Positions 34,346 through 45,440 of a DNA stretch of 64,000 nucleotides are shown here, piece by piece. Within the stretch, counting starts at the first letter, position 1, and the number at the start of each line of letters is the position of its first letter. The stretch covers positions 1-64,000 of the forward strand of contig WHUX01000166.1 in NCBI GenBank assembly GCA_015179025.1. Direction: 5' to 3'. The position numbers and the translations under genes are program-made. Under the pieces are notes generated by a model. It was not told the origin of the DNA and ran no database searches. It saw nothing but the letters and a program-made list of their open reading frames with translations. This DNA is from Terfezia claveryi. Taxonomy: Eukaryota; Ascomycota; Pezizomycetes; Pezizales; Pezizaceae.

Positions 34346-34599
34346 ATATGGAACGTTGGTGTTGCTACCATGAAGAATTACGTTCTTCGTGTGCGAGAGA
34401 GAAGAGTATATTCGTATACCTATGAAAGAAGCCGCTTGGTTAATTGATTGACATAGAAGTAAGGAAATCCATTCACCTTAAGTACCCCGCTGACCCTGCT
34501 TAATATCTAAACATAGAAGCCCTTCGGCCGTCCAAATCTCCGTCAGCTTACCCTTACACCGTCAGCTTATCCTACGTCGTCCTATTATCCTTGTTCCAA
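34346..34599. other. Upstream flank of the gag remnant
   Basis: No LTR-like boundary or gene recognised. Confidence 0.4.
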
Positions 34600-35406
34600 T
34601 AGGATTCACAAGCAGCTATAATGGCCATGGTGGCGGCAGGACAGGCAGGCGGAGGGAGGACTGCGGATTTGAAATGGGTGGTGGAGGAAGTAGCAAGAAG
34701 GCAGGGGCAGTTACGGGAAGATGCAGTTCGGTTTGGCTGGGTACAGGCTCATGTCGGGATCTACGGCAATGAGCAGGCGCACCGACTGGCGAAGCAGGGA
34801 GCAGAGGAAGAAGGCAGAGGGGTAATTACGGAAGGGGAGTTGAGACAGGCTTGGAACAAGAAGAGGCAAGCAAGCCGGCCGAAGGATGGGAAGAGTGTTA
34901 AAATGGAACAGGAAAGTTCGTGTGAACTACACCCATTGCAGGACCAGCAATGGGAAACTGCGGGTGTGGCGACAAGTACTGGACCCGATGGTTGATGCGG
35001 AATGTAGGTTTTGCGGGGAAGAGCCGGAGACAGGAAACCTTGTCGCGCTATCTTGTCCGGCAGGGGAGTGGCTAGGAAGAAGATGGAGCACGTGGGAACA
35101 GGCGGATGAGAGATAGCGGTGGTTGCAGAAGATAAGGGACAGGGACAAAGATGAAGAGGTCACGGTGGATCTGGTTGAGACCTTTTTCACAAACATGAAC
35201 CTGCGTTAGGGGGAGCGAGTGGGGAGGTGGAGAGGGGGGAAGGGGATGGGCGGGGAGTCTTTATTTTGAGAAGATTTCTTAGGCTCGGGAGACTGGACCC
35301 GCTTCTTGTACCGAAAGAATAGGCCGAACCCTTAAAGGGGAGGTTTCGGGACCCCGTCATGACCACTGGTCGATCGCGGGTATAGACTATTAAAAAAAAA
35401 AAAAAA
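34600..35406 (+). mobile_element. 5'-truncated LINE, second family, with poly(A)
   Basis: The open frame from 34621 gives the RNase H end (VRFGWVQAHVGIYGNEQAHR, then LAKQGAEE, 'GH.GI.GNE.AD..A' family pattern) and VITEGELRQAWNKKRQ. After a frameshift near 34880, LDPMVDAECRFCGEEPETGN resembles a C-terminal zinc region. The 3' tail is G-rich (35210-35260) and ends in an A15 run at 35391-35406. It lacks the CCCGGGTGGATTCA signature of the other LINE copies, so it belongs to a distinct lineage. Confidence 0.75.
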
Positions 35407-35518
35407 ACCCCGCTCATATTAGAATTAGGCAAACAAAGTCTTATGCTACTCATCTATAACTGCGTGTACAGGATCAATTATTATCTAAGTGCTGCGAGAG
35501 TCAGGGCATCAAAGCAGA

Positions 35519-35609
35519 CCTATTTGTGTATTATCTCGATATGAGAAACCTCTCGTTATAAGAAACTCCAAGCTGGTCCCGAGGAGTTTGTTATAATGAG
35601 ACTTCACTG
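35519..35609. mobile_element. Right end of a pogo element (fragment)
   Basis: ATCTCGATATGAGAAACCTC ... CGTTATAAGAAACTCC ... GTTATAATGAGACTTCACTG followed by TA. Collinear with 26815-26901. No left end is visible. Confidence 0.75.
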
Positions 35610-35611
35610 TA

Positions 35612-36035
35612 AGGTGTTCCGAGGCGGGGGGGATGCGTGTGCATTTCGGATCGACGGTGTGCAAGGGGACGCGGAGTTTGTGTGGGAGGAGGACGGGGTG
35701 TAAGTCATGGTCGGAGTCATCGAAGTTCACGCCCATGGAGTCACTTGCATCTTCTTCTTCTCCTACTTCTTCTTCTTCTTCATGACTAGTTGGGTGATTA
35801 TTTTTGCCTCCGCCTTTTGATATATCTTTGTCTCCCTTTGACACTTACACTCCCACTTGTAGCTGATGTTCAGAACTCCTTCTCGAGGCCCAGCGTTTTT
35901 TCTTCCCTACCCGTCCTGAAGTCACTACCCCTTTTCCTTTGGATAGACGCATTGTAGTTGCATATTTACCCTTCCCTTTGATGCGACCTGATGGTGATGT
36001 CGATATAGTCTGTCCCTGCCGTTGACGTATGGGCC
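35612..36035 (-). pseudogene. Basic-then-acidic ORF remnant
   Basis: The minus-strand frame reads SGRIKGKGKYATTMRLSKGK and RVGKKKRWASRR, a TAA, then SKGDKDISKGGGKNN, EEEEEVGEEEDASDS and NFDDSDHDLHPVLLP. The single internal stop at about 35845 follows Val and could be a CAA to TAA change. Charged low-complexity tails like this occur at the ends of fungal DNA-transposase and chromatin proteins. I do not recognise the gene. It stops where the pogo end begins. Confidence 0.3.
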
Positions 36036-36349
36036 CGCGCCGCTAGAGCCCAAGGTTGCATAAGCTGCTCTGTGCAGGTTTGATCTTGAAAAGAATTGCA
36101 TGGGCAGTATTGCGTGATAGCTTACATAGCTTTCTGTGCTGGCTTAGTCATAGGTTTCCAGCAGATGACTTCTTAGATAGAGAAACCTATAAAATGGATA
36201 CATGTTATAAGACCTAAGACCCAAACAATCTCAGTCTCGCTATAAACCTCCGCCAATTTTCGGATTCTGAGGTCCAGAAAATCAAACGCCTGTAGCGAGA
36301 CTGCATCTCACAGCACTAAAGCAATCCTAAACCTAACCAGCCTATGCTA
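36036..36349. other. Intergenic, nothing recognised
   Basis: No gene or repeat recognised. Confidence 0.4.
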
Positions 36350-36424
36350 CAATGAACCCTCGTAATAAGCAACCCCCGTTATAAGAAACCCTCGATCGGG
36401 GTTGCTTAAAACGAAGGTTCACTG
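36350..36424. mobile_element. 75-bp miniature pogo element
   Basis: CAATGAACCCTCGTAATAAG ... TTATAAGAAACCCTCGATCG ... AAACGAAGGTTCACTG, flanked by TA on both sides (36348-36349, 36425-36426). It consists of the two pogo ends with almost no interior. Confidence 0.85.
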
Positions 36425-36426
36425 TA

Positions 36427-36948
36427 TCCAGACTATGCAGAACACTGAATATGTAACTATATATATATGTATATGTGTACATAGCTATGTACTCTCGTGC
36501 CTACATAAGTACTCAAGTATTCGACTAGGACTAGGTGTGGAGAGAGGTGCAGTAGTCTGATTCTGGAACTATCTCGAAACCTGGTTTCATTCTCCTCCGG
36601 TGATTATGTAAGCAATGGAGTGTTTGCAAGCATTCAAACACAACATCTAGTCTCATGCCAAGTTCAACAGTCCACAGTGCTCCACACCTTTTATTGTTTG
36701 GCGGTTCATACTGGCGTCTTGGCTTTACATATATACACCCGTCCACACCAACCAGACTACGTCCACACATACATTCGTCGCACGTCCGTACATATTCTTC
36801 TTATTCGTTAGATGAATTGATCCTTGACTGGTCATACATCTGTCATCCGCTGTACTAACTCGCAAACTTCACAAGTACGTGGTCCAACGCCGAGTGCCCT
36901 TGCGATTCCAACGTCTCCTATCCCTCACAGCTCGTGGATTCCTTCATA
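36427..36948. promoter_or_regulatory. Presumed upstream region of the FunK1 gene
   Basis: About 520 bases between the miniature pogo and the first ATG of the kinase gene. Contains TATATATATGTATATG at 36460-36475 and pyrimidine-rich stretches near 36790-36930, as often seen before fungal start sites. No specific motif can be assigned. Confidence 0.3.
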
Positions 36949-39362
36949 ATGCTCTCCTCAATGGATCTCTCGCATCTTACGCCCCCTCTGAGTTCGACTG
37001 CATCGCCACACCCCGCTGCCCTGCCTTCTTCTCCAAACCCACCGATTGCTAGCGACATCACAACCAAATTGGCAGCGTTAAACCTGAGTACTTCTAGTCA
37101 CAGCAAGAATAACACGGCAGTGGCAAAGGTAACCGAGGACCCAGATGAGGACAACGATGAGCTGCCAGTTTCCATAGCCAACAAGTTTCTTGGTTCCACG
37201 GCCGCACCCAATTGTCTTCTAACCAGCCACATATTACGGGATTTATGGAGTACAGGTATATTATTCCGTGCAGTTGCAACTTTGGTACAATTAACTAACT
37301 ACGAAGTTGCTATATGATAGTGTACTGGGTTTGGAAGCACTCTAAGAAAACAGGCGAAAGGCAGGTGTGGAGAAAGTTCGAAGAATTGGGTGAGAAGGTT
37401 GGTTAAAAACTTTCCCAAGCTAAACACGGGCTAACTCCAAACGTCATATGGAAGTTGGAGGATAGGCACCATACAGTTCTTGTAAACTTGGAAAGACTGC
37501 ACGAATCAGAGGCACAACTATGGAAGGAGAAACTTGCCTCGTCTGAAAAGGAAGTGAAGGCTGAGAAGGCCTCGTCTGAAAAGGAATTGAAGGCTGAGAA
37601 GGCCTCGTCTGAAAAGGAATTGAAGGCTGAGAAAGATCTATGGAAGGAGAAACTTGCCTCGTCTGAGAAGGAATTGAAGGCTAAGAAAGATGCATTGCAG
37701 GCCGTGAAAGATGCATTGCAGGCTGCGAACAAAGCTCTCAGCGATGCGACTGAGGCACACAGCGAAGCAATCCTCGCGCACCAGGACCTAAATATGGAGC
37801 TTCGTGAAAAAGCTGCTCAATTGAAGTCTGTATTACTTGCCTCAAAGACAGCTTACAGTTTCATTCGTGGCAAGTCAGTCTCACGAGCCTGTGCCTGGAA
37901 AATTGAACGGGTGGATTCGCTTCTTTGTCCGGAGTTGGTGAACACACACGCGCTAACGGAGGCAGAGGAAGGTGGTGTTAAGATACTGGTGGAGGAACTA
38001 ATGAGCCAACCTGAAAATAAGGAAGGGACTTACTACGAGTTTATTGAGAAGGGTTTACGCAAATTCCTGCCTGGTTGCTCCGTCATCAATACCTCGAGGA
38101 AGTACTATTTACAAGGGGAATCTCCAGATATTTCGATTTGTGTCAAGGGAGTACGGCAGGCCCACAGGCTTTCCACACACGGGATCATTGAAGTAAAAAG
38201 CCAGAAAGAGAATGTGGATGCAGCACAGTGGCTTGGACAGGTCAAGGATTATCTTCTGGATCTTTTGCAATCCCAGCCTACCAGAAACGATTTCTGGGGA
38301 TTTATCACCAATGTTAACCAAATCTTCCTTGTTGAATGTAAGAGGAAGGATGCCCAGCCTGGCCACCGGGCGGATACCTCATATCACCTTGTGAAATATG
38401 GTCCACTTTCATGGGTGCAGATGATCCACTACATCCGTGGCGTGACTAGCGCACCTAACATGGGTTGCAAGCCACTTCCGTTTTCGCCGACTTTGGGAAT
38501 TGCAGAGGAGCTCATTGGTGGCAGTGATAAATGGCGCATAGGACGGTTTGCGATTCCAGAGAAGCCTGATTCAGACATGGTTGTGAAGGTTTCTCTCAGG
38601 GACGCAGGACACGTTCATATCCAGGAGCTGAAGATTCTTAGGTATCTCAAAGGATGCAGCTCCAATGTCCCTAAAGGCATATGCAAGCTAGCGTGGGATC
38701 CTGCACGTGACCGAGGTAAAAACGTGTACCTGTTTAACGATATCGACCCAACACCACGTGTCCAATTTGGTATCACCCCTGTCGGAACAACCCTTAGCTT
38801 GGATGCCTTCCCAAACATGGAGAAGTTCCGGCAATGTATCTCAGGATTGTTGGATGCGCTCCAATGGTTACATTGTACGGCACGCGTCATCCATCGGGAT
38901 GTCCGTGTCGCAAATGTGGTGCTCCAGCGATCCGTACTGACTCCGGTGCTTATTGACTTTGACTGCGCTATCCAGTTGCCCCCCAGCAGCGATACACCAT
39001 TGGCAGCTAAAATCACCACGTATAGCGGGGGGCTCATTTGCGTTCCTCCACGGGTAGTTGAGGAAGCAATTAAGGAATCGGTCCCTATTACCGACGTAAC
39101 CTACTACCCCCGAATTGAGGATGACTATTGTGCATTGGTGTTACTCGTCCTGGAGCTGGTATTTCCAACAATATACAAGAAATTCCCGAGCAGAAAAGCA
39201 ATGTCCGACGGTGGCAGGATCTGTCTTGCTGCCCTGCGCGGATTGCATAAGAATCTTGCAGTGAATCCCACGTGGGGCCATTTATGGGACAAGGCAAGGC
39301 GGGGGGCCATATCTGAATTGCAACAACTCGCGAGTGTTACACTGTGGATTGAGGAGACCTAG
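36949..39362 (+). CDS. FunK1-type kinase with N-terminal coiled coil and nuclease-like motif
   Basis: Exon 1 runs 36949-37255. A 65-base intron (37256-37320) has donor GTATAT, branch AACTAAC and acceptor ATAG; exon 2 ends at 39362, 782 codons in phase. Order: Ser/Pro-rich N-terminus; Lys/Glu coiled coil of repeated SSEKELKAEKA blocks (37520-37700); a PD...EVK pair (SPDISICVKG near codon 370, GIIEVKSQKE near 391) suggesting a PD-(D/E)XK fold. The kinase part has VVKVSLRD with HIQELKILRYL, the catalytic loop VIHRDVRVANVVL (codon 626) and LIDFDCAI in place of DFG (codon 647), then DDYCALVLLVLEL. This is the fungal FunK1 pattern. One oddity: an in-frame TAA at 37404-37406 (codon 131). It is either a nonsense change or part of a second 57-base intron (37398-37454, with GCTAAC branch). 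Confidence 0.85.
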
Positions 39363-39760
39363 ATTTCTCACAACAATCATGCTTGATGTGTATTTGGTAC
39401 AATACATTGGGATGTGTTTAGGGACTGGGACGTGCATTGACACGGTCTATGGTGGCAAATATTGGCGGGGGAAGTCTTTTAGTGGTGTGGATAATGAACG
39501 TAATTATGAAATTGACTTGGCAAATATAATCTACTCCTGCATCAGCAGCACCTGTATCATTTTTGCAAATTCGAGCTTGGATGTCCCTAGCTCATTGTCC
39601 TGGTCACTGCCTCTGTGTACCTACATGTGTGTGGTAATGGGATTGGTATTGGTAGCATGTTCTGGCCGATTCATCAATCATGACGATTTGTCAATCGGCC
39701 ATTGACAAAAGGGGCGTTATTTACAGTTGGGTCGAACCAATCGTCAATGTGATGTTAGCG
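39363..39760. other. Downstream flank, no gene recognised
   Basis: An open stretch at 39334-39705 has no recognisable domain and probably reflects chance. Confidence 0.4.
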
Positions 39761-39779
39761 CGCACTATTCAGCAATCGA

Positions 39780-40290
39780 GCCATTAGCGCCAATTTATTC
39801 CCTAAGCCAGGCAAAGATCACAAGACAACGAAAGGCTGGCGACCTATCAATTTGATAATTTGCATAGGCAAGCTGGGGGAAAAAGTTATCGCAGACAAAC
39901 TCCAGGATGCAGGTCTTTTTCACAGACATCAATTCGGGTCAATCAAAGGAAGAAGTGCTATAGAAGCTGCACTCCGAGTCGTCACGAGGGCTTAGAAGTG
40001 TATGGCAAGCAAAGGAGCAGTAGGATAGGGGTTCTGGGACGTTCAAGGAGGTTTTCAGAATGCTTAAAGTGAAAATAATTGACATGGACTAGCACCTCTA
40101 ATGTGTTAATGGGATTGTTAATAGGCTTGCAGCAGTATATAAACTCCCTCTCAAGCAATCAAAATATGAAAAGCTAGTTCAAAGGATGAAGAAGAGGAAA
40201 GAAATAAGGATGTTAAGATGGTGAAGTGGCTTGAGATTATTATAGATGAGAGTTTAATCTTATAAAAGTACTAGAAGGTAAAGATCTAGA
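39780..40290 (+). pseudogene. LINE reverse-transcriptase fragment
   Basis: The plus frame from about 39795 reads FPKPGKDHKTTKGWRPINLI, then KLGEKVIADKLQDAGLFHRH and QFGSIKGRSAIEAALRVVTR. These are LINE RT blocks 1-3 ('LPKPGK', 'WRPISLL...K..E', 'Q.G...GRS..DA'). Then ASKGAVG, a stop and GFWDVQGGFQN. The stops at about 39993 (after TRA) and 40026 stand where Gln and Trp are expected, both explained by transitions. The YADD-type catalytic block is deleted. KWLEIIIDESLIL near 40220-40260 is the post-RT block. Confidence 0.8.
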
Positions 40291-40493
40291 AGGCTAGGTT
40301 AATGCTAGAAAGGTGTAATAGGATTGGTAGTGGGGAATTAGTTTGATGAGTTAGAAAAAGCTATACACTAGAATAATTCCTCCTGGGGAGGGGCTAGTGC
40401 AAGCAGACTAAGAATAATAAGAACAATTGTACTCTAAAGCTTAAAATTAGAATGAAGGGATTAATGGAATTAGGAAAGAGAGTTTGAATGACT

Positions 40494-40645
40494 CTAATTA
40501 GAGAGCCGCTCCATCACTGCTAAGAGGGCGGCTGCCTTCGAAGTCCATATTTTGATATGTGGAGTAAAGTGCAGTTTCCTATCTACCAGAATGCCTAGAG
40601 TCATAATGGGTTTGCTATTCTTGCTCAGGCCCATAGATATGCTTG
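40494..40645 (-). pseudogene. LINE post-RT fragment (minus strand)
   Basis: MTLGILVDRKLHFTPHIKIW and SKAAALLAVMERLSN correspond to the LINE region just after RT ('LGI.ID..L.F..H'), seen as CKTLGITIASNLSWKAHIAQ in the 43225 copy. Truncated on both sides. Confidence 0.7.
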
Positions 40646-40669
40646 GAGTGCGCATATAATGTATATGAA

Positions 40670-40965
40670 TGTATATGTCATTCCCGAATGGCCTGCAATC
40701 CCACAATGGCCCAGAACATACAGAGAATATATCTGATGTATAAACTATATACCTAATGTGATATTTATGCCATCCCGGAACGGCCTGGGCAATCTCGCAA
40801 CCTCGCAACGGCCCAGAACATATATATGTTCCGGGCCAGCCTCGAGAACTCAATATTCGCGAGAGGCCTGGCTCGCTGGTGGCCCGGTCCTGCCGCGAGA
40901 ATAGTATGTTGTCTCGCGGGGGGCCCGGGCCCCGCGGGAGAACACGGGAGCACATAATTACCCAA
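40670..40965. repeat. AACGGCC/CTCGCG word-rich patch
   Basis: Irregular repeats such as GAATGGCCTG, GGAACGGCCTGGGC, CAACGGCCCAGAACATA, GCCTCGAGAA and GGGCCCGGGCCCCGCGGG. Contains local inverted stretches (ATATATATGTTCCGGGCC against GGCCCAGAACATATAT). Origin unknown. Confidence 0.55.
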
Positions 40966-40987
40966 ATAAGTAAAATTTGAGATGTAG

Positions 40988-41085
40988 TAGATACAATTTT
41001 TTTTTTTTTTACTTGTTACTCCTATGCGGCCCCGTTAGGGGGGCCATGCGGAGCCACTCAGAAACCCGGGTGGAATAGTAGATAT
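40988..41085 (-). mobile_element. LINE 3'-end remnant (minus strand)
   Basis: T-run followed by ACTTGTTACTCCTATGCGG, CCGTTAGGGGGGCCATGCGG and AAACCCGGGTGGAAT: the LINE tail in reverse orientation, about 100 bp only. Confidence 0.75.
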
Positions 41086-41690
41086 AAGGTGGCATAAAGC
41101 ATGCAAGGGAATATAAAGTGGGAGTAAAGTAAGAAATGAGATTGGACATTAGGTAAGTAAGCAGAAGGGCTAGCAACATGTATTGTGTCCTCCTTAGAGG
41201 ATTCTGATAAAGACGAACTAGAAAGCGATTTGTTGGTACATATAACATTTGCAGGATGACATTGGGCAGTATGTACATTCTTGGCTTGAACGCAAACAGG
41301 AATAGCGGCGGGTTTGACATTTGCCTTTACATAAATATGTAGTTTCAGGCTCAGTCAATGTACTTAAGGAAGCAGCTTCTCTTAATAATAGGCGGTTTGC
41401 ATTACTAGTATATGTGAATAATGTATGCAATTGATCCAAATCAAGATATGTAAACTTTGGCAGAAGCTGCTGTAGTTCACGAGTGGGATAATAGTGGTTC
41501 AGTATGCCATAGAGAGTTAGCAACTGATATCGATCAGGATGGGGTTTAAGGATGATCTTTCAGAAGAGCTTAGGTGCATTGGTTGCATGTCAGTTAAATC
41601 TAGGAATGTAAAGTGATACTAGAGTGATACTAGATCACCAACATCAAATTGTGCAATATCTTGGGATTTGCTGTATTTTATACTCATCAT
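41086..41690. other. Unassigned tract with minus-strand open frames
   Basis: Two overlapping minus frames (41009-41320 and 41218-41523) include LPKFTYLDLDQLHTLFTYTS and a Cys-rich CKGKCQTRRYSCLRSSQECT. No family recognised; possibly part of a decayed element. Confidence 0.25.
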
Positions 41691-41696
41691 GTAGTG

Positions 41697-41900
41697 AGCA
41701 TGCCTTGCGTGGCGAGCCTACGTTATGTGCCAAGCTTGCATTATATTGCGAGCATGCCTTGAGTGGCGAGCCTACGTTATATAGCAAGTGTGCATTATAT
41801 GGCAAACATGCCTTAAGTGGCAAGCATAAGTCAAGCATGCCATGTGCATGTACGGCGAGCTCACCATATGTCGCAAGCATCTTGTGTGGTAAGTATAAGT
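41697..41900. repeat. About 60-bp degenerate tandem repeat
   Basis: The unit GAGCATGCCTTGCGTGGCGA ... GCCTACGTTATGTGCCAAGC ... TTGCATTATATT is repeated about three times with divergence. A sub-unit (GCAAGCAT, GCGAGCCT) continues to 41890. Confidence 0.7.
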
Positions 41901-42048
41901 ACAGCCTAGCCTGATTGCACTACCCTTTGCAGAGGGTACGGCCAGTGGTAAGAAAGGCGGACTCGTCTGAGGCCTCTTGTGCACTTGCATATTGACCCGG
42001 TGGATAGTCATGTGTTTAGTTGAGGGTAATGAGCTCACTCGATAGCCA

Positions 42049-43063
42049 TTTTTTTTTTTTTTTTTTTAAATACTTGTTACTCTTATTCAGTCCCAGTAAG
42101 GGGACTATGAAGAGCCCCCCGGAAACCCGGGTGGATTCAGGACAAGGCAAGTTAATCTGCCAGATCCAGCGCGCAGAAAGCAATGAAGATAGATACATGT
42201 GTGAAGGGAATTCGTAGACTCCCTGGGCCCAGAAACGGTGCCGTCGAGATGTCTGAAAGTGTGAAACAACTGTAGAATGGACTCAAACCAGATGTAAAGC
42301 AGAGACTCGAGTGACGCAAAGCTCCCATGCTGTCATTAACCGCCTAAATGGCAGATGACCCCGAGGGGCCTGACTGAAGCCCGCGTCAAAACAAAATAGA
42401 CAAACAACGCAGATATTCATGTGTGAGAAAACGTTTAAGGAGAATCATGAGTGCTACCGGCCGACTGAGGCCAGCCCATCCTAGCATGAATGGATATTTC
42501 TAAACCCCCGATGGCCCCGGCGTCCATTCCGGCCTTCCGCCTATGTGCCTCTTTCCACCATTTTCTTATAGAGGAAGCTGAAGGCGGCTAGCTTATCTGC
42601 TTCCTCATTGCCTTTGATACCAATGTGTGAGCGAAGCTACGAGATGGCGGTATCATAGTGGTTGCTGTCGCGTTCGGTCAAGAGTGCTATAAGGTTAGAC
42701 TCTATCCCGCTTCTGGGTGGCTGTGTTCTGAGGGAGAGGTTGACTATAGAGGATATAGCGGCTGCAGAATCGGATAGGAGGTGTATCATAGGAGTGTCCT
42801 TGTGAGCTTGGAGTGCGAGTGCTATCGCTTGGCGTTCGGCATCAGCAACTGTGGATTCTGTCCCAAGGTAAGAATAACCTGAGACTGGGGGGTTCCCCCG
42901 GTTATCCTCTGAGTAAAATGCCGAAGCGTGGTGTCCTCCTCTTCCTGTGCCATCAGTATAGCAGAGTGTCCAACCTCCCTCTGAGAGTTCCTCGAGCTTC
43001 ACTGCCCACCTTAGCTTGTCTTTAGAGTGTATGTTTGATGGTTCAAATAGGACCTGCAATGCT
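42049..43063 (-). mobile_element. 5'-truncated LINE with RNase H (minus strand)
   Basis: Starts (3' end) with a T19 run at 42049-42067 and the LINE tail signature to about 42370. Coding at 42637-43059 gives RNase H: WTLCYTDGTGRGGHHASAFY, STVADAERQAIALALQAH and HLLSDSAAAISSIVNLSLRT, with the catalytic D-E-D pattern. After a TAG where Trp is expected (42637-42639), LRSHIGIKGNEEADKLAAFS continues to about 42570. The C-terminal zinc region is lost. RNase H of LINE ORF2 degrades the RNA template during integration. Confidence 0.85.
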
Positions 43064-43224
43064 AGACCGAGTCTGAGGCCATGATCCTGGGGGGGGTTTG
43101 CGTTCCCAAAGCTAAGGCTTAGGGGTAGGGGGGAAGGGTGAAGGAGGGGGAGGCGATATGGAAGGATGAGGTGATGGGGTTATTAGAGGGGGAAGAAGAG
43201 TAGGCAGGGTACTCGATGAGGCAG

Positions 43225-45019
43225 CATATGAGGATGAGCTTCAATGGGATCCAAGCAAAGAGTCCAGACTGGATTTCCATAAGAAGGGCAAAATCGAATA
43301 CTGCAAAACCCTAGGCATCACGATAGCTAGCAACCTCTCATGGAAGGCACATATCGCACAGAGGACGTCGAAGGCACAGAAGGTCCTGAAGGTACTTACT
43401 AGTCTAGGCAACCAAAACGGAGGCATGAGCCCAATCGCCCTTAGATCCCTCTACACAGGTTGCATAAGAACAATCTTTACATGGGGAGTGGAGCTGTGGA
43501 AGCCGCAAGTATTCCAACCCTTACAACCAATACAACGCCTGGAATATCAAGCCCTACGGAAGATCACGGGAGGCTATCATGGCTCTAGCCATCAAGCAAT
43601 AGGATGGATGGCCAACGTCGAACCCCTGCAGGAAAAGATAAAGGACATGAGGCGGACCTGGGCAGCTAGAGCAGTCAGAACGGGGGATAGCAACATAAGA
43701 TCCTACATCGAGGAAGACACATCCTGGCAGCTTTGCAATGATCTACACCGCATGAGAACTCCTATCTCAGAGGCATTCTTCCTAAACGGAGCCAGTACAG
43801 AGGAGCCATCATGGGGCGACAGAGAGGATACAACCCCCTTCCCCGTAACATACAAGGCAATCATGGACCCGAAGTCAATTACGTCAAAACATCTAGGTCC
43901 CTGGGCAGCAGGCATAGGTTCTATCTTAGAAGAAGGTTGGAGAGTATGCTACACTGACGGTACAGGTCGGAAAGGGGTGGTAGCGAGCAGGGTACATAGT
44001 GAAGGACGGACAGGATCCCCTCCCGAGGACTATGGTGGCTTTCTGGGAAACCAGGCGACAGTAGCGGACGGCGAACTCTATGCAATGCAACTAGCATTAA
44101 GCACTGAGGATTCAGATATGCTGACCATTCTTTCGGACTCACAATCGGCAATTCAATCAGTACGCAACATGAGCAAAGGCTCCCCCTCCCGCTCCGGCAT
44201 TGAGAAAGAAATCAAGGTGCAACTGATCTCTAACCCGCACAGAGAACTCCAGATAGCATGGGTCAGAGGCCACCTCGGCATCCCTGGGAACGAAAAAGCA
44301 GACCGGATTGCCTGTTTCCAGTCCCACCTAGGAGAAGTAACCGGCCATAATCGGACCATTACAGAGGGGGGTCTCCGTGCATCCTCGAAAGCCATTCGCA
44401 AGGAAGAAAGAACAGAAGCTGGGTATGGGTCCAGAAGAACGGAATGGAATCGACACGCCCTCTCAGCCTACACATGGACACGCACGAACAGAGGCCCACA
44501 GAAGAGCTGGCTACACACATCGGCAAAGCAGCCTCAGCAGAATGCGCGTGCGGCCACCCCACTGAAACTGGTGAACACATTGTCTTCGCTTGTCCACGTT
44601 TCAACCGATACCGGAGAGCCGTGTTGGGGGCTAGGAAGAGCTGGGAAGAGCTCGACAAGGCGGAGTGGAGAAAGGAAGGGGAGGACAGTTACGAGGCCAC
44701 AGAGGCCTTTTTCGGGTTAATATATAAAGAACTCACTTAGGAGTTCCAGTTCTCAGTTCACCATCATTTACGGATTTCCTTCGGTCTACTCGGCATTCAG
44801 TTCACAAGTCTATTTCCATCTCTGAGTTCTTTACTCTTCACGAATTTCCTTCGTTCTAGTCCTCATATCAGTTCAGTTAGCTATCTGTGTATTTATCTCC
44901 GCGTGGGTCTGGCCGATTAACTGGCCTCACCCTTGAATCCACCGGGCTTCCGCGTGGCTCCTCATAGCCCCCCATCGGGGCTGCATAGGAGTACTAAGTA
45001 TTTAATAAAAAAAAAAAAG
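43225..45019 (+). mobile_element. 5'-truncated Tad-like LINE with RNase H, zinc region and poly(A)
   Basis: The best LINE copy here. Plus-strand order: post-RT block (CKTLGITIASNLSWKAHIAQ, 43305-43365), thumb-like helices (LQPIQRLEYQALRKITGGYH), then RNase H with WRVCYTDGTGRKGVVASRVH (about 43940), VADGELYAMQLALS, MLTILSDSQSAIQSVRN and WVRGHLGIPGNEKADRIAC (44260). A C-terminal zinc region follows (CACGHPTETGEHIVFAC). The zinc region is in a different frame: a one-base loss near 44517 separates it. The tail has CTTGAATCCACCGGGCTTCC and CATAGGAGTACTAAGTATTT and ends in a poly(A) run at 45008-45019. The 5' end, RT and endonuclease are missing. Confidence 0.9.
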
Positions 45020-45440
45020 ACTCTGATTTGCCGATGTGGTGGAGCCAGCTCTTTTGGGGGCCTCTATTTGTGCGTAGCCAGGTGTACGCTGATAAGGGTC
45101 CCACTCCACTCTTCTAGCACCGTATCCTGCCTTCGTTCTCGCCTCTTTCCGTGACCGTGCGCCTTTTGCCTGTGAACTCTCCTAGGTGGGACTGCAAGCT
45201 CGCGATCCGGTCCGCCTTCTCGTTCCCCGGAATGACCAAATGACCCCTGACCCACGACAACTGAAGGTCCCTGTGTGGGTTAGTGGTCAGTAGGGCCGTG
45301 ATCTCTCTCTCGATGCCGGACCGGGGGGAGGGGAGCCTGTGCTAATGTTACGGACTGCCTGGATCGCCGCTTGGGAGTCCGACAGAATGGTTAGCATGTC
45401 TGAGTCCTCTTTTCCCAGAGCTAGTTGCATTGCGAAGATA
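45020..45440 (-). pseudogene. LINE RNase H fragment (minus strand)
   Basis: Minus-strand translation gives MLTILSDSQAAIQAVRNIS, GSPPRSGIEREITALLTT, QLSWVRGHLVIPGNEKADRI and further on SAYTWLRTNRGPQKSWL. It abuts the poly(A) of the plus-strand copy, so the two were inserted one next to or into the other. No 3' tail. Confidence 0.85.

Noticed and set aside
36531..36858. Short ORFs upstream of the FunK1 gene
   Set aside because: Overlapping frames on both strands with no domain; more likely promoter or 5' untranslated DNA.
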